Below, one piece after another: positions 24,468-35,800 of a stretch of 64,000 nucleotides of DNA. The stretch comes from Homarus americanus. Lineage: Eukaryota > Arthropoda > Malacostraca > Decapoda > Nephropidae. The notes below the pieces were generated by a model that saw only the letters and a program-made list of their open reading frames with translations, searched no databases and was not told the origin of the DNA. Made by a program: the position numbers and the translations under genes. Where the stretch lies: the NCBI RefSeq assembly GCF_018991925.1, contig NW_024725489.1, positions 4,268,738 to 4,332,737 of the forward strand. Direction: 5' to 3'. Positions within the stretch are counted from its first letter, which is position 1. The number at the start of each line of letters is the position of its first letter.

Positions 24468-24613
24468 TATATAATCCAGTGCTGTATTAATACAGGAGGA
24501 AACCAGAGTACCCAGAGGTGACCTGCAATGTTTGTTAAGGTCACACTGTATAACACCCTTCTCACATCTGTCTTAGGCCAGGGATTGAATCGAAGATATA
24601 CTGGTTAAAGGTA

Positions 24614-25375
24614 CAGTAAAACCCTCTTAATCTGTACTAATGGGGGGGGGGGGCGGAAATCCAGTCCATATTTACCGGATTTCCGGATAAAGTGGTTTCC
24701 GGAGGGGGGTTCATTTAATATGGAAAAAGCCTGGATTCACCAAAAAAAATTTGAATGTCAGTCCAGATTGCCATCTGGTGCACACAAACACCAGCCACTT
24801 TGTTTACAAGCCAGTTGCGCTGCTACAGTCCTCATGTAGGCTATTTGTGACTTTGTGGACTAATTACAATGGTTTCCAAAGGCAAGACTACTTCAAAAGG
24901 AAGTCAGAAGAGGGTCATAGAGGAGTTTAACTTGAAGGACAAGCTAGCAGTTCTGGAAGATCATGAAAAAGGTGTTTCTGCAAAAGTTTTGATGGAGAAA
25001 TATGACGAACAAAACTACCATCAACAGCATCATCAACTTTTTGGTAAATACTGTATGTCTAGTATGTACTGTACAGTAGCTAAAACAAGTATCTGTGCAT
25101 GCTTTGTGGGAAACAATTCGAGACCATGGACGATAAATTGTGGTATATGAGGTCTGTCACTAGTCACGCGTAAAATTTTGGAGCATATCGATCCCCACCT
25201 GCACAAATAATTCTTTTAGCTACTGTACAAGAATTATATATTTTATACTACAGGTTAGTGCTTCCAGTGATTCAAAAATGTTTTTTGATTTTTTTTTTTT
25301 GCCACCACAGGAGTAGATCCTGACTATTTCATGTTACTCCGGACTCATATCAGGATTAACAGAAATTAATTCGGG
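24614..25375 (+). mobile_element. Tigger/pogo-like transposon relic with CENP-B-type HTH start
   Basis: The left terminus CAGTAAAACCCTCTTAATCTG follows TA. From ATG at 24869 the frame reads MVSKGKTTSKGSQKRVIEE then FNLKDKLAVLEDHEKGVSAK and VLMEKYD. This is the N-terminal helix-turn-helix pattern of Tigger/Jerky/CENP-B-type transposases. Homology is lost after about residue 50, before the DDE catalytic domain, so the element is internally deleted. Its right boundary is uncertain. Confidence 0.65.
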
Positions 25376-25920
25376 GTGGTTTGCCAGTCTGGATGAAGCA
25401 GTGTCCATGACATTATATAGTGAGAAGACAGCACTAACATTTAGATTGAACTGTGAAATAGTGACTCTTACGTGATATTATTTTGTTTATGCTTTTGCTC
25501 TGTTTTTTGTAACTGTGAAGTGACCAGTGTAACTTTGAAAATGTCTGGGAAGGCCCAGGCATCCAAGACAACTGTGTCTCTGAGGTGAAGCTTGACATTG
25601 TTAATCAGCATGAGACTTCCCAGAAGCTGTGTGGAAGTCAGAGTGACATCTCCATTCCACCTACAGGAGTCCCCTAATCTTCAAAAGGGACATGTGATGA
25701 TGACCCATCTTATTCTTCAGGATGTGGTGAGTGCTGTTTAATTGTTTTGAACTGATATTAGTATTGTAGGAATTGTTTTGTCCGTGATACATGTGTATTT
25801 GGGATGACTGGTTGGGAACATATCCCATTAAACCCAGTGTTATAATGCTCCCTATCTACAATAATTAATTCACTTAATGATGGGTTTTTCAGGAACCTAA
25901 CCCCATTGCTTATCAAGATT
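25376..25920. other. No gene recognised
   Basis: AT-rich sequence with short open stretches that do not form a convincing exon. It could include decayed Tigger sequence. Confidence 0.35.
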
Positions 25921-25922
25921 TA

Positions 25923-26270
<348 letters not shown>

Positions 26271-26376
26271 TCAGGGTCTCTTATTTGGCCTCACAATGTA
26301 CGTACATGAAATATATCCAACACTCAGGATTGAGGTAGAAATAGAAAATCACAGTGTTTCTCGTATATATATATAT

Positions 26377-26695
26377 TGTTGCACAGCACAGTGTTAAAGA
26401 GATACTAAGTCGGGCGAAGCTTGCTCAGAGTTCCTGTAGGGCGAGGAGCTTTCTGAGGGAGCATGTGTATGGAGCTGTTGAGGGATGTTGCTTGTTGGTG
26501 GCGGTAAGTAGAAAGAGAGCGATGAAGGCCAGGTGAGGTCTTATATGACCGCGGTAGGCGTGGCTTGATGGATTGCCCCCGCTTTGTTCGGCGTCGCTGG
26601 TTACCTGACCTTGACTACGAGGGATATGCCGGCAGATTCGCGGGGGGTCGGCCAGTCAGTGACACACGGCGTTTGTAGGGGAGGCCTCCATTACA
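26377..26695 (-). mobile_element. 3' LTR of the Ty3/Gypsy element
   Basis: On the minus strand it begins TGTAATGGAGG and ends GTGCAACA. It contains TATAAGA (26539-26545), a plausible LTR promoter box. A purine-rich tract (GGAGGGGAGGGGG, about 26699-26713) lies just before it, as expected for second-strand priming. The partner 5' LTR is missing, so target duplication cannot be checked. The pol frame runs into the LTR and stops at 26615. Confidence 0.6.
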
Positions 26696-28207
26696 ATACT
26701 CCCCCTCCCCTCCGGGCGCGATGGGGATGTTAGCTGGGTTCCGTCCCACATGTGATACATAACAGGCAGGTGTACATACCACTTGGCCACTGCGGGTTAC
26801 AACTCCGTCTAATGACACAGCACCTGTGGGGGAATCAGGGGGAGAAAGAGGGTTTTGGATTAGAGGAGGTTGTACAGGTTGTTGTGCTTCTATAGCGGCT
26901 GGGGCAGCTTCCTCAGGGCCACTGGCTGGGTTGACTGGGTCAGGGGCGACGTCAGGAGGAGGGTCCATGACCGGGGCAGGTTCTATAACAGGAGCAGGTT
27001 CTATTACGGCAGCAGGGTTCATGACAGGAGCAGGGGGCACCTGAGGGTGAAAAGAGGGTGCCCAAAAATGTCGTGGGCGGGGTGTTGCTGCCAGTGGCAA
27101 CTGCGGGTAGACTGGTGCAGGCGTCGTTTGTTGGTGGTGCTGCTGGGTCGGGGGCTCAACGGGTAAGGTGGCCGGCTTGACTCTGTCTATGCTGACGGTT
27201 TCGTGTCTGCCATTCCGGATAATCGTCAGGAACTTCGCTGAACGGGTCACAACCTGGAAGGGTCCATCGTAGGGGCGTTGTAGTGGGTTGCGGTGAGCAT
27301 CATGCCTGACGAAAACATACTCGGCTGTGAGTAGTGCAGGAGGGATGTGTTCAGGGCGACGAGGAGGCTGGCGTGGAGCAGTAGCTCTGAATGCAGAAAC
27401 TGCTTGTCGTAGCTTCTGGAGTAAGTCGTGATGGACGGCAGGAGTGGTTTGGTGCAGGTCAGGAGGGAGTGAGAAATCCCCGGGTAGGCGAAGTGGCTCG
27501 CCTAGGGTGAGATCTGCTGGGCTACAGTCCATATCCTTCTTGTATGAAGCACGGATGCCGAGGAGCACTAAGGGTAGCGCATCCGTCCAGCTGTAAGGGT
27601 CGTGCTGTGCTTTGAGTGCGTCCTTCAGCTGCCGGTGAAACCACTCTACCATGCCATTGGATTGAGGGTGTTATGCGGTGGTGCGTTGCCTAGTCGTGCC
27701 GAGGAACTGTAGGAGGCTGTGCCAGAGTTGTGACTCAAACTGGGCTCCTCAGTCAGTGATGACGGTAGCGGGGGGGCCGAAGCGGGAAACCCAGCCGGAC
27801 ATGAAGGCGCGGATGGTAGACTCTGCTGTAGCATTGGGCATGGGGATGGCTTCTGTCCACCTGGTGAAACGGTCGATGCAGGTGAAGATGTAGGTGCTAC
27901 CACACGATGATGGAAGAGGTCTCACTATGTCGAGGTGCACTACTTGGAAACGTCCTTTGAGTATAGGGAAGGTTTCTAAAGGGGCCCGTGTGTGACGATG
28001 TATTTTGGAGGACTGACAGGCCAGGCACTGGGCAGCCCATTTCTTAGTATCGGTCTTGATGCCGGGCCAGACGACACGTTGCGTGAGGAGGCGCTGGGAG
28101 GCCCGCACACCCGGGTGGCAGAGACCATGGATGCGGTCGAAAACAGCGCGGCGGTGGACGTGGGGCACGAACGGTCTAGGCTGCCCACAGGATACGTCGC
28201 ACCACAA
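26615..28207 (-). pseudogene. Gypsy integrase and pol C-terminus
   Basis: The zinc-binding H-H-C-C segment is visible (IHGLCHPGVR ... CLACQ). The catalytic core shows D (VVHLDIVRP), D (ATVITD, immediately followed by a TGA stop at 27749) and E (MVEWFHRQLK). A second in-frame stop TAA lies at 27671-27673, just before HPQSNG. A proline-rich C-terminal extension follows (many PAPVIEPAP-type repeats). The core is otherwise well conserved, suggesting fairly recent loss. Confidence 0.88.
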
Positions 28208-28299
28208 TTTGATATTTGTGCCGGGGATTGGGAGTTCTTGGAGTGTGAGGCCTGACGGAGATGTCTTGTGTGCTGCCAGGTCTTCGTCATTCTTTTGAG

Positions 28300-29560
28300 C
28301 GCGGCAAGTTGCCCATAATCAATGGGTGGAGATGAGGGGAAAATGTTGGATATACAATGAGAGAGGGCGTCGGCGATCTCGTTGTAGCTGCTTTTAATGT
28401 GTTGGACGTCGCTGGAGAACTCAGAGATATACGCCAAGTGGCGCAGAACGCGAGGTGCATGTGACTGGGAGGTTGAAGTAAAGGGGCTTGTGATCAGTGA
28501 AGATGGTGAACTGACGGGCCTCGAGGAAGTGCTGGAGATGGTTGACAGCCAGGTATACGGCCAGGAGTTCTCAATCAAAGGCGCTGTATTTGAGATGAGG
28601 TGGTTGAAGCCGTTGTGAGAAGAATGCAACGGGCATGAGGACTCCGTTGATCTCCTGCTGTAAGACGGCGCCCACTGCAGTAGAAGAAGCGTCTGTTGTG
28701 AGAGTGGTCCGGGGGTTAGGTGCAGGGTGGGCTAGGAGGGTAAGGCATGTGATGTGCTGTCTTATAGCAGTGAATGCCGTAACAGCCTCTTGAGTCCACA
28801 CGAGAGGCTTGTGAGACTTCTTGGGAGTCCTTTGAGAAGGTCGTAGAGGGGAACTAGGATGGTGGCAGCGTTGGCAATGAAGCCGTGGTAGTAGTTAACT
28901 AAACCCAGGAATTCTCGGAGTTTCTTCGCCGTTTCAGGTTTGGGGAACTCCCTGATGGCGGTTATCTTCTGTGGTAGGGGTTGGATGCCACTAGGCGAGA
29001 CTCTGTGACTGAGGAAATTAATGGATGGGGCTCCGAAGACGCACTTAGCAGGGTGAACTTTCATGTTGTTGTTCTGCAGGCGTTGGAGGAGGAGTTGTAG
29101 GTGGTGATGATGCTCGGCAGGCGTCGAAGATGCGACGAGGATGTCGCCTATGTAGATGGTTACAAAATCGAGGTTGCGAAGCATATGGTCCATGTACCTC
29201 TGGAAAGTCTGTGCTGCGTTGCGTAGGCCAAAACTCATGAAAGTATACTCGAAGTGTCCGAATGGAGAGGTGATGGCTGTCTTCTGGGTATCTGCAGGTG
29301 CTACAGGGATCTGGTGGAAGGCACGCTCCAAGTCGATCTTCGAGAAGATTGTCTTGCCATGAAGTTTGTGGTGGACGTCCTGGACATGCGGAATAGGGTA
29401 CCTGTCAGGTTTGGTGACGAGGTTCAGGGCTCTGTAGTCGCCACACACCCTCCAGTCGCCGGATGATGGCTTAAGGACCATGTGAAGAGGCGATGCCCAG
29501 GGACTCTTTGAAGGACGAATGATGCCGTCTTGCAGTAGTCTGTTGAATTCCGCCTTGGCT
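28300..29560 (-). pseudogene. Gypsy reverse transcriptase and RNase H
   Basis: RT motifs appear in order: [19 protein letters not shown], then [13 protein letters not shown] (motif A, Asp present), [18 protein letters not shown], and the catalytic box YIGD instead of YxDD, followed by ILVASS. RNase H follows after a frame change (LTTDASSTAVGAVLQQ) and again after another (HIKSSYNEIADALSH). The missing first Asp of the catalytic box and the shifts mark it as dead. Confidence 0.88.
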
Positions 29561-29564
29561 GCGT

Positions 29565-30460
29565 TCAGGAGCTCAGGGCGCAGGCGGCAGGGGCGTGAGA
29601 AGACTGGAGGTCCTTTGGTCTCGATGTGGTGAAAAATTCCCGACGTAGGTGGTGGGGGTGGAGAGACTCGGGGTGAGAAAGTTCCTTGAACTCTTCAAGC
29701 AGGGGCGAGAACTCATTGGACGGCGAAAGACAGGTGATAGTGTCAGTGTCTTTGGCACATGAACCCTGGATCTTGCGTGCTGTAGGCTCATGGATGAGGC
29801 GAAGGTGGCTTGGGTCGACTCCGAGCTTGTGAAAGGTGAGGAAGTCGAAACCAAGGATGGGTTGAGACACGTCTGCGACTACGAATGACCAGCGTAGAGT
29901 CTTGGGGAAACCGAGGTCTAAGGTGAGGGTGCGTGCGCCGTAGGAGGCGATGGGAGTACCGTTGGCGGCGAACAGGTCATAAGAGGGTTGCCTTGACGTG
30001 TCTTGTCGTGAGGGAGGGATGATACTGACCGATGAACCTGTGTTGACGAGGAATTTCGTGCCAGAGGTGCGATCGGTGACGTGCAGTAGTGAGACGCTTG
30101 AAGGGACGGGGCCTGGGGCGCCTGCCAACCTCCGCTGTTGCCGTTTCCCGAGTAGGTGCAGTGGGGCTCACAGCGTTGAGCATTGGGGCCAAAACGCCGG
30201 TGATACCAGCAGAGGGTATGTTCGTTGTGCTGGGGGCTGGCGGTGGTTTCCGGGGCAGGAAGGGCGCGTCGGGGATTGTAGGGCACGGTGCGTGGGTTAG
30301 GAACAGGTCTAGAGGCAGGCATGGAGGAGCAGAACTGTTCAATGGTGTTCATACTGCGGCTCAAGGTTTGCAGCAGGTCCCTGACGTCTTGTGAGGTACT
30401 GCTCGGCTGAGGGGTGTTGACCCAGCTTACGAGTTCGGAGGTAAGTACTGGTGTGGGCAT
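29565..30460 (-). pseudogene. Gypsy gag end and aspartic protease
   Basis: About 30130-30460 carries a nucleocapsid-like Cys/His segment, CWYHRRFGPNAQRCEPHC. About 29565-30128, in another frame, carries a retropepsin-like domain: VTDRTSGTKFLVNTGSSVSI near the start and ILGFDFL downstream. The catalytic triad reads N-T-G where D-T/S-G is expected. That change would abolish proteolysis if it is real. The frame change between the two parts may be the element's own frameshift site or simple decay. Confidence 0.8.
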
Positions 30461-30499
30461 GGGGTTGTCCGCGGCCGCCAGGCACGCAGCCGCGCACTT

Positions 30500-30936
30500 G
30501 TTAAATTTACGACTGCTTCGACTTACGACCGTCGGGACTTACGACTGCCGCAGTTGTGACCATTTTTTTTTCCTTTTTTTTTTTTTTCCAAATGACACAC
30601 GCATTTTCCATACCGAAACGTTTCCAGTTAATGTAGTCTCCATGTATAATTAGAAAATTATGGGGGCCCCATGTGCATTCAGCTGACTACATTAAAGGTA
30701 AGTGCTCAGTCACACTGTATCCATTCCTCATTATTTATTACTTTCACTGTACTGTATCCATTCCTCATTATTTATTACTTTTACTGGACTGTATTTCATT
30801 GTAGATTTTTTATTAAAATTTTTTTATTTATTTTTAATCCATGTCGGACTTACGACCATTCTGACTTACGACCATTCTGACTTACGACCTGGATTTGGGT
30901 CCCTAACCCCGTCGTAAGTCGGGGTCTAGCTGTATA
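30500..30936. mobile_element. CACCTAGACCCCGACTTACG-family MITE, copy 2
   Basis: The right end CCGTCGTAAGTCGGGGTCTAG and the interior (30590-30720) are almost identical to the copy at 13452-13845. The left end is more diverged (CGACTTACGACCG). It sits at the broken 5' edge of the Gypsy element. Confidence 0.7.
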
Positions 30937-30958
30937 TATACACACACACACACACACA

Positions 30959-31994
30959 CAGTGGTCCCTCGGTTAACGAACGCCTCGGTTAACGAAATTT
31001 CAGTTAACGAATTACCTTCCATAAGGATCTTCAATTCGGTTAATGAACAAAAGTTTAATTAACGAAATCCTTACGAAAATAACATTTTGTTTTGAACATC
31101 AGCTGGTCAGCTGATGGCCCAGTCTGCCAATTCAGTAATTTGTTCTATTTTTAAATTCATTTCCAATGGAGTAAATACTGTAGCCTATCAATAAAGTTGA
31201 GCTTTTTAATATTTTTTAATGTTTTATATTAAAATTAGTCATTTTATCATTAAATATTGATAATACAGTATATGCAGCACAGGGAACTAACATCACGTTT
31301 TGTTGTAAGAATCAGCTGATCAGCTGAGGGGGGTACAGTACTCAGCCAATTCAGTTAATCTGTTCTATGTTTAAATTCGTTTCCAATGGAGCAAATATCA
31401 ATATAGTTGAGCTATTTAATATTTTTGAATGTTTTATATTAAAATTATTTGTAATTTTAACATTTATTTAACATATTGACATGTATTACCTGTCTACAGC
31501 ATGCAGTATCCCTGTACAGCTCAGTCTGGCTTGTGTACTGTGAGAGAGCAGCCATTTTGTTGGTGTCTTGAATATTTTTGCATATTTTATTGAAATTAGT
31601 GGTCATTCTGAACTTTAGTTAACATATTGATAATATATATTTTAGTGTTGATTTAAAGAAAATAATTTTGAATTACACCTAGTGAAATTAAAATTTTATT
31701 GGTGAAATGACGGCATCAAGCATGGCTCCCCACTTCCTTCTCTTCTCCCTTCTCCTCCACCCCACTTCTAATTCCCATCATCATCATCAACGAGGAGCCT
31801 TCTACATACGCACCTCAAAGTAAGTGTACTTTACTGCATTTTTTTTTTACTTTGTATGTACTTTTCTGTGAGCTGGAACCAATTACCCAATATCCCATTG
31901 AAATACATGTACTGTAATGGATTCGGCTAACGAAATTTTCTGTTAACGAACGACTCTGTGGAACGAATTGTGTTTGTTAACCGAGGGACCACTG
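30959..31994. mobile_element. CAGTGGTCCCTCGG-family MITE, copy 4
   Basis: The left end CAGTGGTCCCTCGGTTAACG follows a short (CA)n at 30940-30960. The right end CCGAGGGACCACTG is followed by TA. The interior is in the opposite orientation to copies 2 and 3 (CCTTCTCTTCTCCCTTCTCC, CATCATCATCATC, ACCAATTACCCAATATCCC). Confidence 0.85.
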
Positions 31995-32490
31995 TAAATG
32001 AAAAGAAGAAATGAAGTAAAGAAAAGAATATTGACTTAGAAAATAAATATATTGAAAAATAAAAAGAATAAGTATATGAAATAGTATAAAGAGGAAAACA
32101 GGACTCTTACAAATTGGTGACTTAGAAAATATAAGCAAGAATATAAGTATATAAATACCATATATTGAAGAATAAGTATGAAATAGTATGAAGTAAGGAA
32201 AGTGGCACCTTATAAGGGACCCAAAGCTAGGTCGTAAGTCGAAAATGCGAAAATAATACATAGAAAATCTAAAATGGGACTCTTTTTATTCTCAGCACCA
32301 CAAAACTCTCACTATTATGCTTGCCAGCCATTTTAAAGGGAATTACAAAAGAAAATTTTGTCAGTACACAGCGCAGTCACAAACGTCGAAAATACATAAT
32401 TTGAAAATTTTTTGGTACGACTGGGGCAGTCGTATGTCCAGGTGGTCGAAAGTCGAGTAGGTCGTAAGTCAAGGAGTGGCTGTATATATC
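31995..32490. repeat. Decayed GTCGTAAGTCG-type element and AT-rich spacer
   Basis: CTAGGTCGTAAGTCGAAAATG (32228-32250) and GTAGGTCGTAAGTCAAGG (32455-32475) resemble termini of the 13452 family or a relative. It lies just downstream of the large minus-strand gene and encodes nothing recognisable. Confidence 0.4.
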
Positions 32491-32640
32491 ACAAAAAGGA
32501 ATCATGGATGATGGAAATTCACTCTCACGGGATTTTTTAAGAACTTAAATTTCATATCTCATAGGTAGAGTATTGAACTACAGGATAACTTTAAAGGTAC
32601 AAAAAACAAAACAAGAATTAAACATGATAAATATTTTGTA

Positions 32641-32646
32641 TTTATT
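32641..32646 (-). promoter_or_regulatory. Candidate polyadenylation signal of the large repeat-protein gene
   Basis: AATAAA on the minus strand about 240 bases after the stop codon at 32887-32889. Other A/T-rich variants lie nearby, so the site is only a candidate. Confidence 0.4.
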
Positions 32647-32886
32647 GCATATAAATAAAATATAACAGGAAAAATACAGTTACCATATTCTAAAGGACTG
32701 TATAGTGTACATAAATATGACTAAATAAATTGAAACTACAGATATTCGCATAGTGTACATGCAAAATGCAACTGTACAGTGAATGCTTGTGATAGAAAAA
32801 TGTGTCAACATGAAAATTAACAACTTAAAACTTAAGTTTTGCAAGCTAGTGCTACTTAAAGGAAACTATATAATGCTACTTTTTCT

Positions 32887-35800
32887 TCACTGTGAAATAG
32901 GTAGGGATTCTCTCTTTAAATTATTTCCTAACTTAGAGAGAATGGGTGGTTTTGATATGGTTGTTACTGATGAACTTTTTCCTGCAACTGCTGATGTAGA
33001 TCTCGTCTCAGGGAAGATCAGAGGAGTGCCCAGTGCTGGAGATAGTCCGAGCCGTACTTGTTCAGCCGGCACGAATGTTAAAGACCCTGAGGGAGACACA
33101 ACTGAAACAATCCTTGGGAGGTTGGCAATAGAAGAGCCAGTGGTAGAAAAGAAACCAGAGGTGCCAGAAGGGCCAATGTCAACAGAATGGCCAACAGAGA
33201 AATCAGTGACACCGGAGGAGTCAGTAGCAGCAGAGGATCCAAAGGCAGTTGAGGAACCAGAGGATTGGCCAGCAGTGAAACCAGTGGCAGCAGAGGAGCC
33301 GGTGGTGGAAAAGAGGTCAGTAGTAAAACCAGTGGTGCTGGAGGAACCAGTGGTAGCACTGGAAGAGCCACTAGTGGTGCTGCGAGTTCCACTATTGACA
33401 GTCTGACTCTGACTTGTTCCAGTTAACAAATTGGTCAGTTGCGTGGGGTTAGTGATGATAGTAAAGTCTGGGAACAGACGCTTAGCGGCAGCTTCAACAG
33501 TAACATGTGCATTACTTTGGGTCAATGAGTTAAGTGTTGAGTTTGAAATTAGAGACGCCAGAGGCAAGGCAAGTAGGAATCTCTGATTTAAATGGTGTAA
33601 TATATTTTGTCCATTGTTTGAAGAGTGATGTGCTTCATTTACATTAGATTCTACTGCTGCAGCTAACTTTTGAACAGCACTCTTCACTCCACTTGTTCCT
33701 TGCACCAAGTGTCCAGTTTTTGATGATGAAGATGATGCGGAAGTCCCGGTGGATTCAAACGTTTGTGAGACTAGTAGAGGTTGTTTAAATGTTGTTACTG
33801 TAGCAGGTGGTCCAACTGTCTGTTTTAAACTTGCTTCCTTGCCTTTATTAATGTTTGTCTGGAAGGTGCTGATGATTCCTTGGCTGCTACCAACTGCATC
33901 TGCACCTTTCCCAGATGATATAAATGAAATCTTCTCAAAGTTGTCTCCACCAGTGCTGGAATGAACCTCTGGAATATTAGTTGCTTTACTTGTAACTGAC
34001 TTTACATCTTGCACCAAAGGAATTGCAGTTGGCAAAATATCTTGTACACTGCCAGAGCGACTTCCAAATTGTACAGGATTCTGTGTGTCAGTTACTACTG
34101 ACCCTTCAGTACCAGCAAGGTCAACAGTATTAACTCCTTGAGTGCCAGCTTGTGTCGAGGAAGTGAAGGATGATCCTCCAGATGCTGCATCATGGCTTAC
34201 AGAAACATGATCTCCAATATGTACTGAACCATCTCCTATTGTTTGTGTACCTAACAGAACTACACCCTCTTGTCCAGAGCCGATTGTGGAACCTAGGGAA
34301 ACTACCCTTTGGGTACCTTCAGTACTCGATCCAAAGGTAGTGGAGGAAGAGCTGGTGACAGAAGAGCCGCTGCTAGTAGAGGAGCCACTGGCAGCAGATA
34401 AGCCAGTGATGGAGGAGAAACCATCAGCAGTGAAACCAGTGCCAGTAGCAGAGCCGAAGGCATGAGAGGAGCCACTGGAATGAGAGGAGCCAATGGCATG
34501 AGAGGCACCACTGGCATCAGAGGAGGAGCCACTGCTGGCAGCAGATAAGCCAGTGATAGCAGAGGAGGAACTGCTGGCAGTAGAGGAGTCGCTGCTGTCT
34601 GTGGAGGAGAAACTGCTGGGAGCAGAGGAGCGGTTGATAGAGGAGTCAACTGCAGCAAAAGAGCCAGTGATGGAGGAGAGATCACCAGCATTGAATCCTG
34701 TGGTGCCAGATGAGCCAGTGATGGAGGAGAGACCACCAGCAGTGAATACTGTGGTGCCAGATGAGCCAGTGTTGGAGAAGAGATCACCAGCAGTGAATCC
34801 TGTGGTGCCAGATGAGCCAGTGATGGAAGAGAGATCACCAGCAGTGAATCCTGTGGTGCCAGATGAGCCAGTGATGGAGGAGAGACCACCAGCAGTAGAT
34901 ACTGGTGCCAGAGGAGCCAGTGTTGGAGGAGAGATCACCAGCAGTGAATCCTGTGGTGCCAGATGAGCCAGTGATGGAAGAGAGACCACCAGCAGTGAAT
35001 ACTGTGGTGCCAGATGAGCCAGTGTTGGAGAAGAGATCACCAGCAGTGAATCCTGTGGTGCCAGATGAGCCAATGTCAGAGAATTTGTCAATAGAGAAAC
35101 CAGTGCCAGAAGCAAGGTCGATGGCATGAGAGGAGCCAATGGCGTCAATGGCTTGAGAGGAGTCAATGGCATGAGAGGAGCCAATGGCATGAGAGGNNNN
35201 NNNNNNNNNNNNNNNNNNNNNNNNNNNNNNNNNNNNNNNNNNNNNNNNNNNNNNNNNNNNNNNNNNNNNNNNNNNNNNNNNNNNNNNNNNNNNNNNGAGG
35301 AGCCAATGGCGTGAATGGAGTCAATGGCTTGAGAGGAGCCAGTGGCATGAGAGGAGCCAATGGAGTCTGTGGCTTGAGAGGAGCTGATGGCGTGAATGGA
35401 GTCAATGGCTTGAGAGGAGCCAATGGCATGAGAGGAGCCAATGGAGTCAATGGTTTGAGAGGAGCCAATGGCATGAGAGGAGCCAATGGAGTCAAAGGCT
35501 TGAGAGGAGCCAGTGGCATGAGAGGAGCCAATGGAGTCAATGGCTTGAGAGGAGCCAATGGCGTGAATGGAGTCAATGGTATCAGAGGAGGAACTGCCGA
35601 CAGTAAAGGAGCCACTGGTGGAAGCAGAGGAACGATTGACAGAGGATCCACTGCTGGCAGTAGAGGAGCCACTGGCAGTAGAGGAGCCACTACTGGCAGT
35701 AGAGAAGCCACTACTGGCAGTAGAGGAGCCACTACTGGCAGTAGAGGAGCCACTACTGGCAGTAGAGGAGCCACTGGCAGTAGTGGAACTGCCTGCAGTA

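Larger units (their letters stand above)
26377..30480 (-). mobile_element. Ty3/Gypsy retrotransposon, 5'-truncated and inactive
   Basis: On the minus strand the order is gag nucleocapsid end, aspartic protease, reverse transcriptase, RNase H, integrase, LTR, which is the Ty3/Gypsy order. Base composition is much more GC-rich than the surroundings. Frames change at about 30120, 29480-29560, 28760-28800, 28570-28630 and 28000-28200. In-frame stops lie at 27749-27751 and 27671-27673. Gag upstream of about 30480 and the 5' LTR are missing; the edge meets a MITE. The zinc-knuckle replacement CWYHRRFG is common in animal K02A2.6-like elements. Confidence 0.9.

Noticed and set aside
26826..28618. 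Several plus-strand open frames across the Gypsy region
   Set aside because: They are antisense to well-recognised integrase and RNase H sequence.
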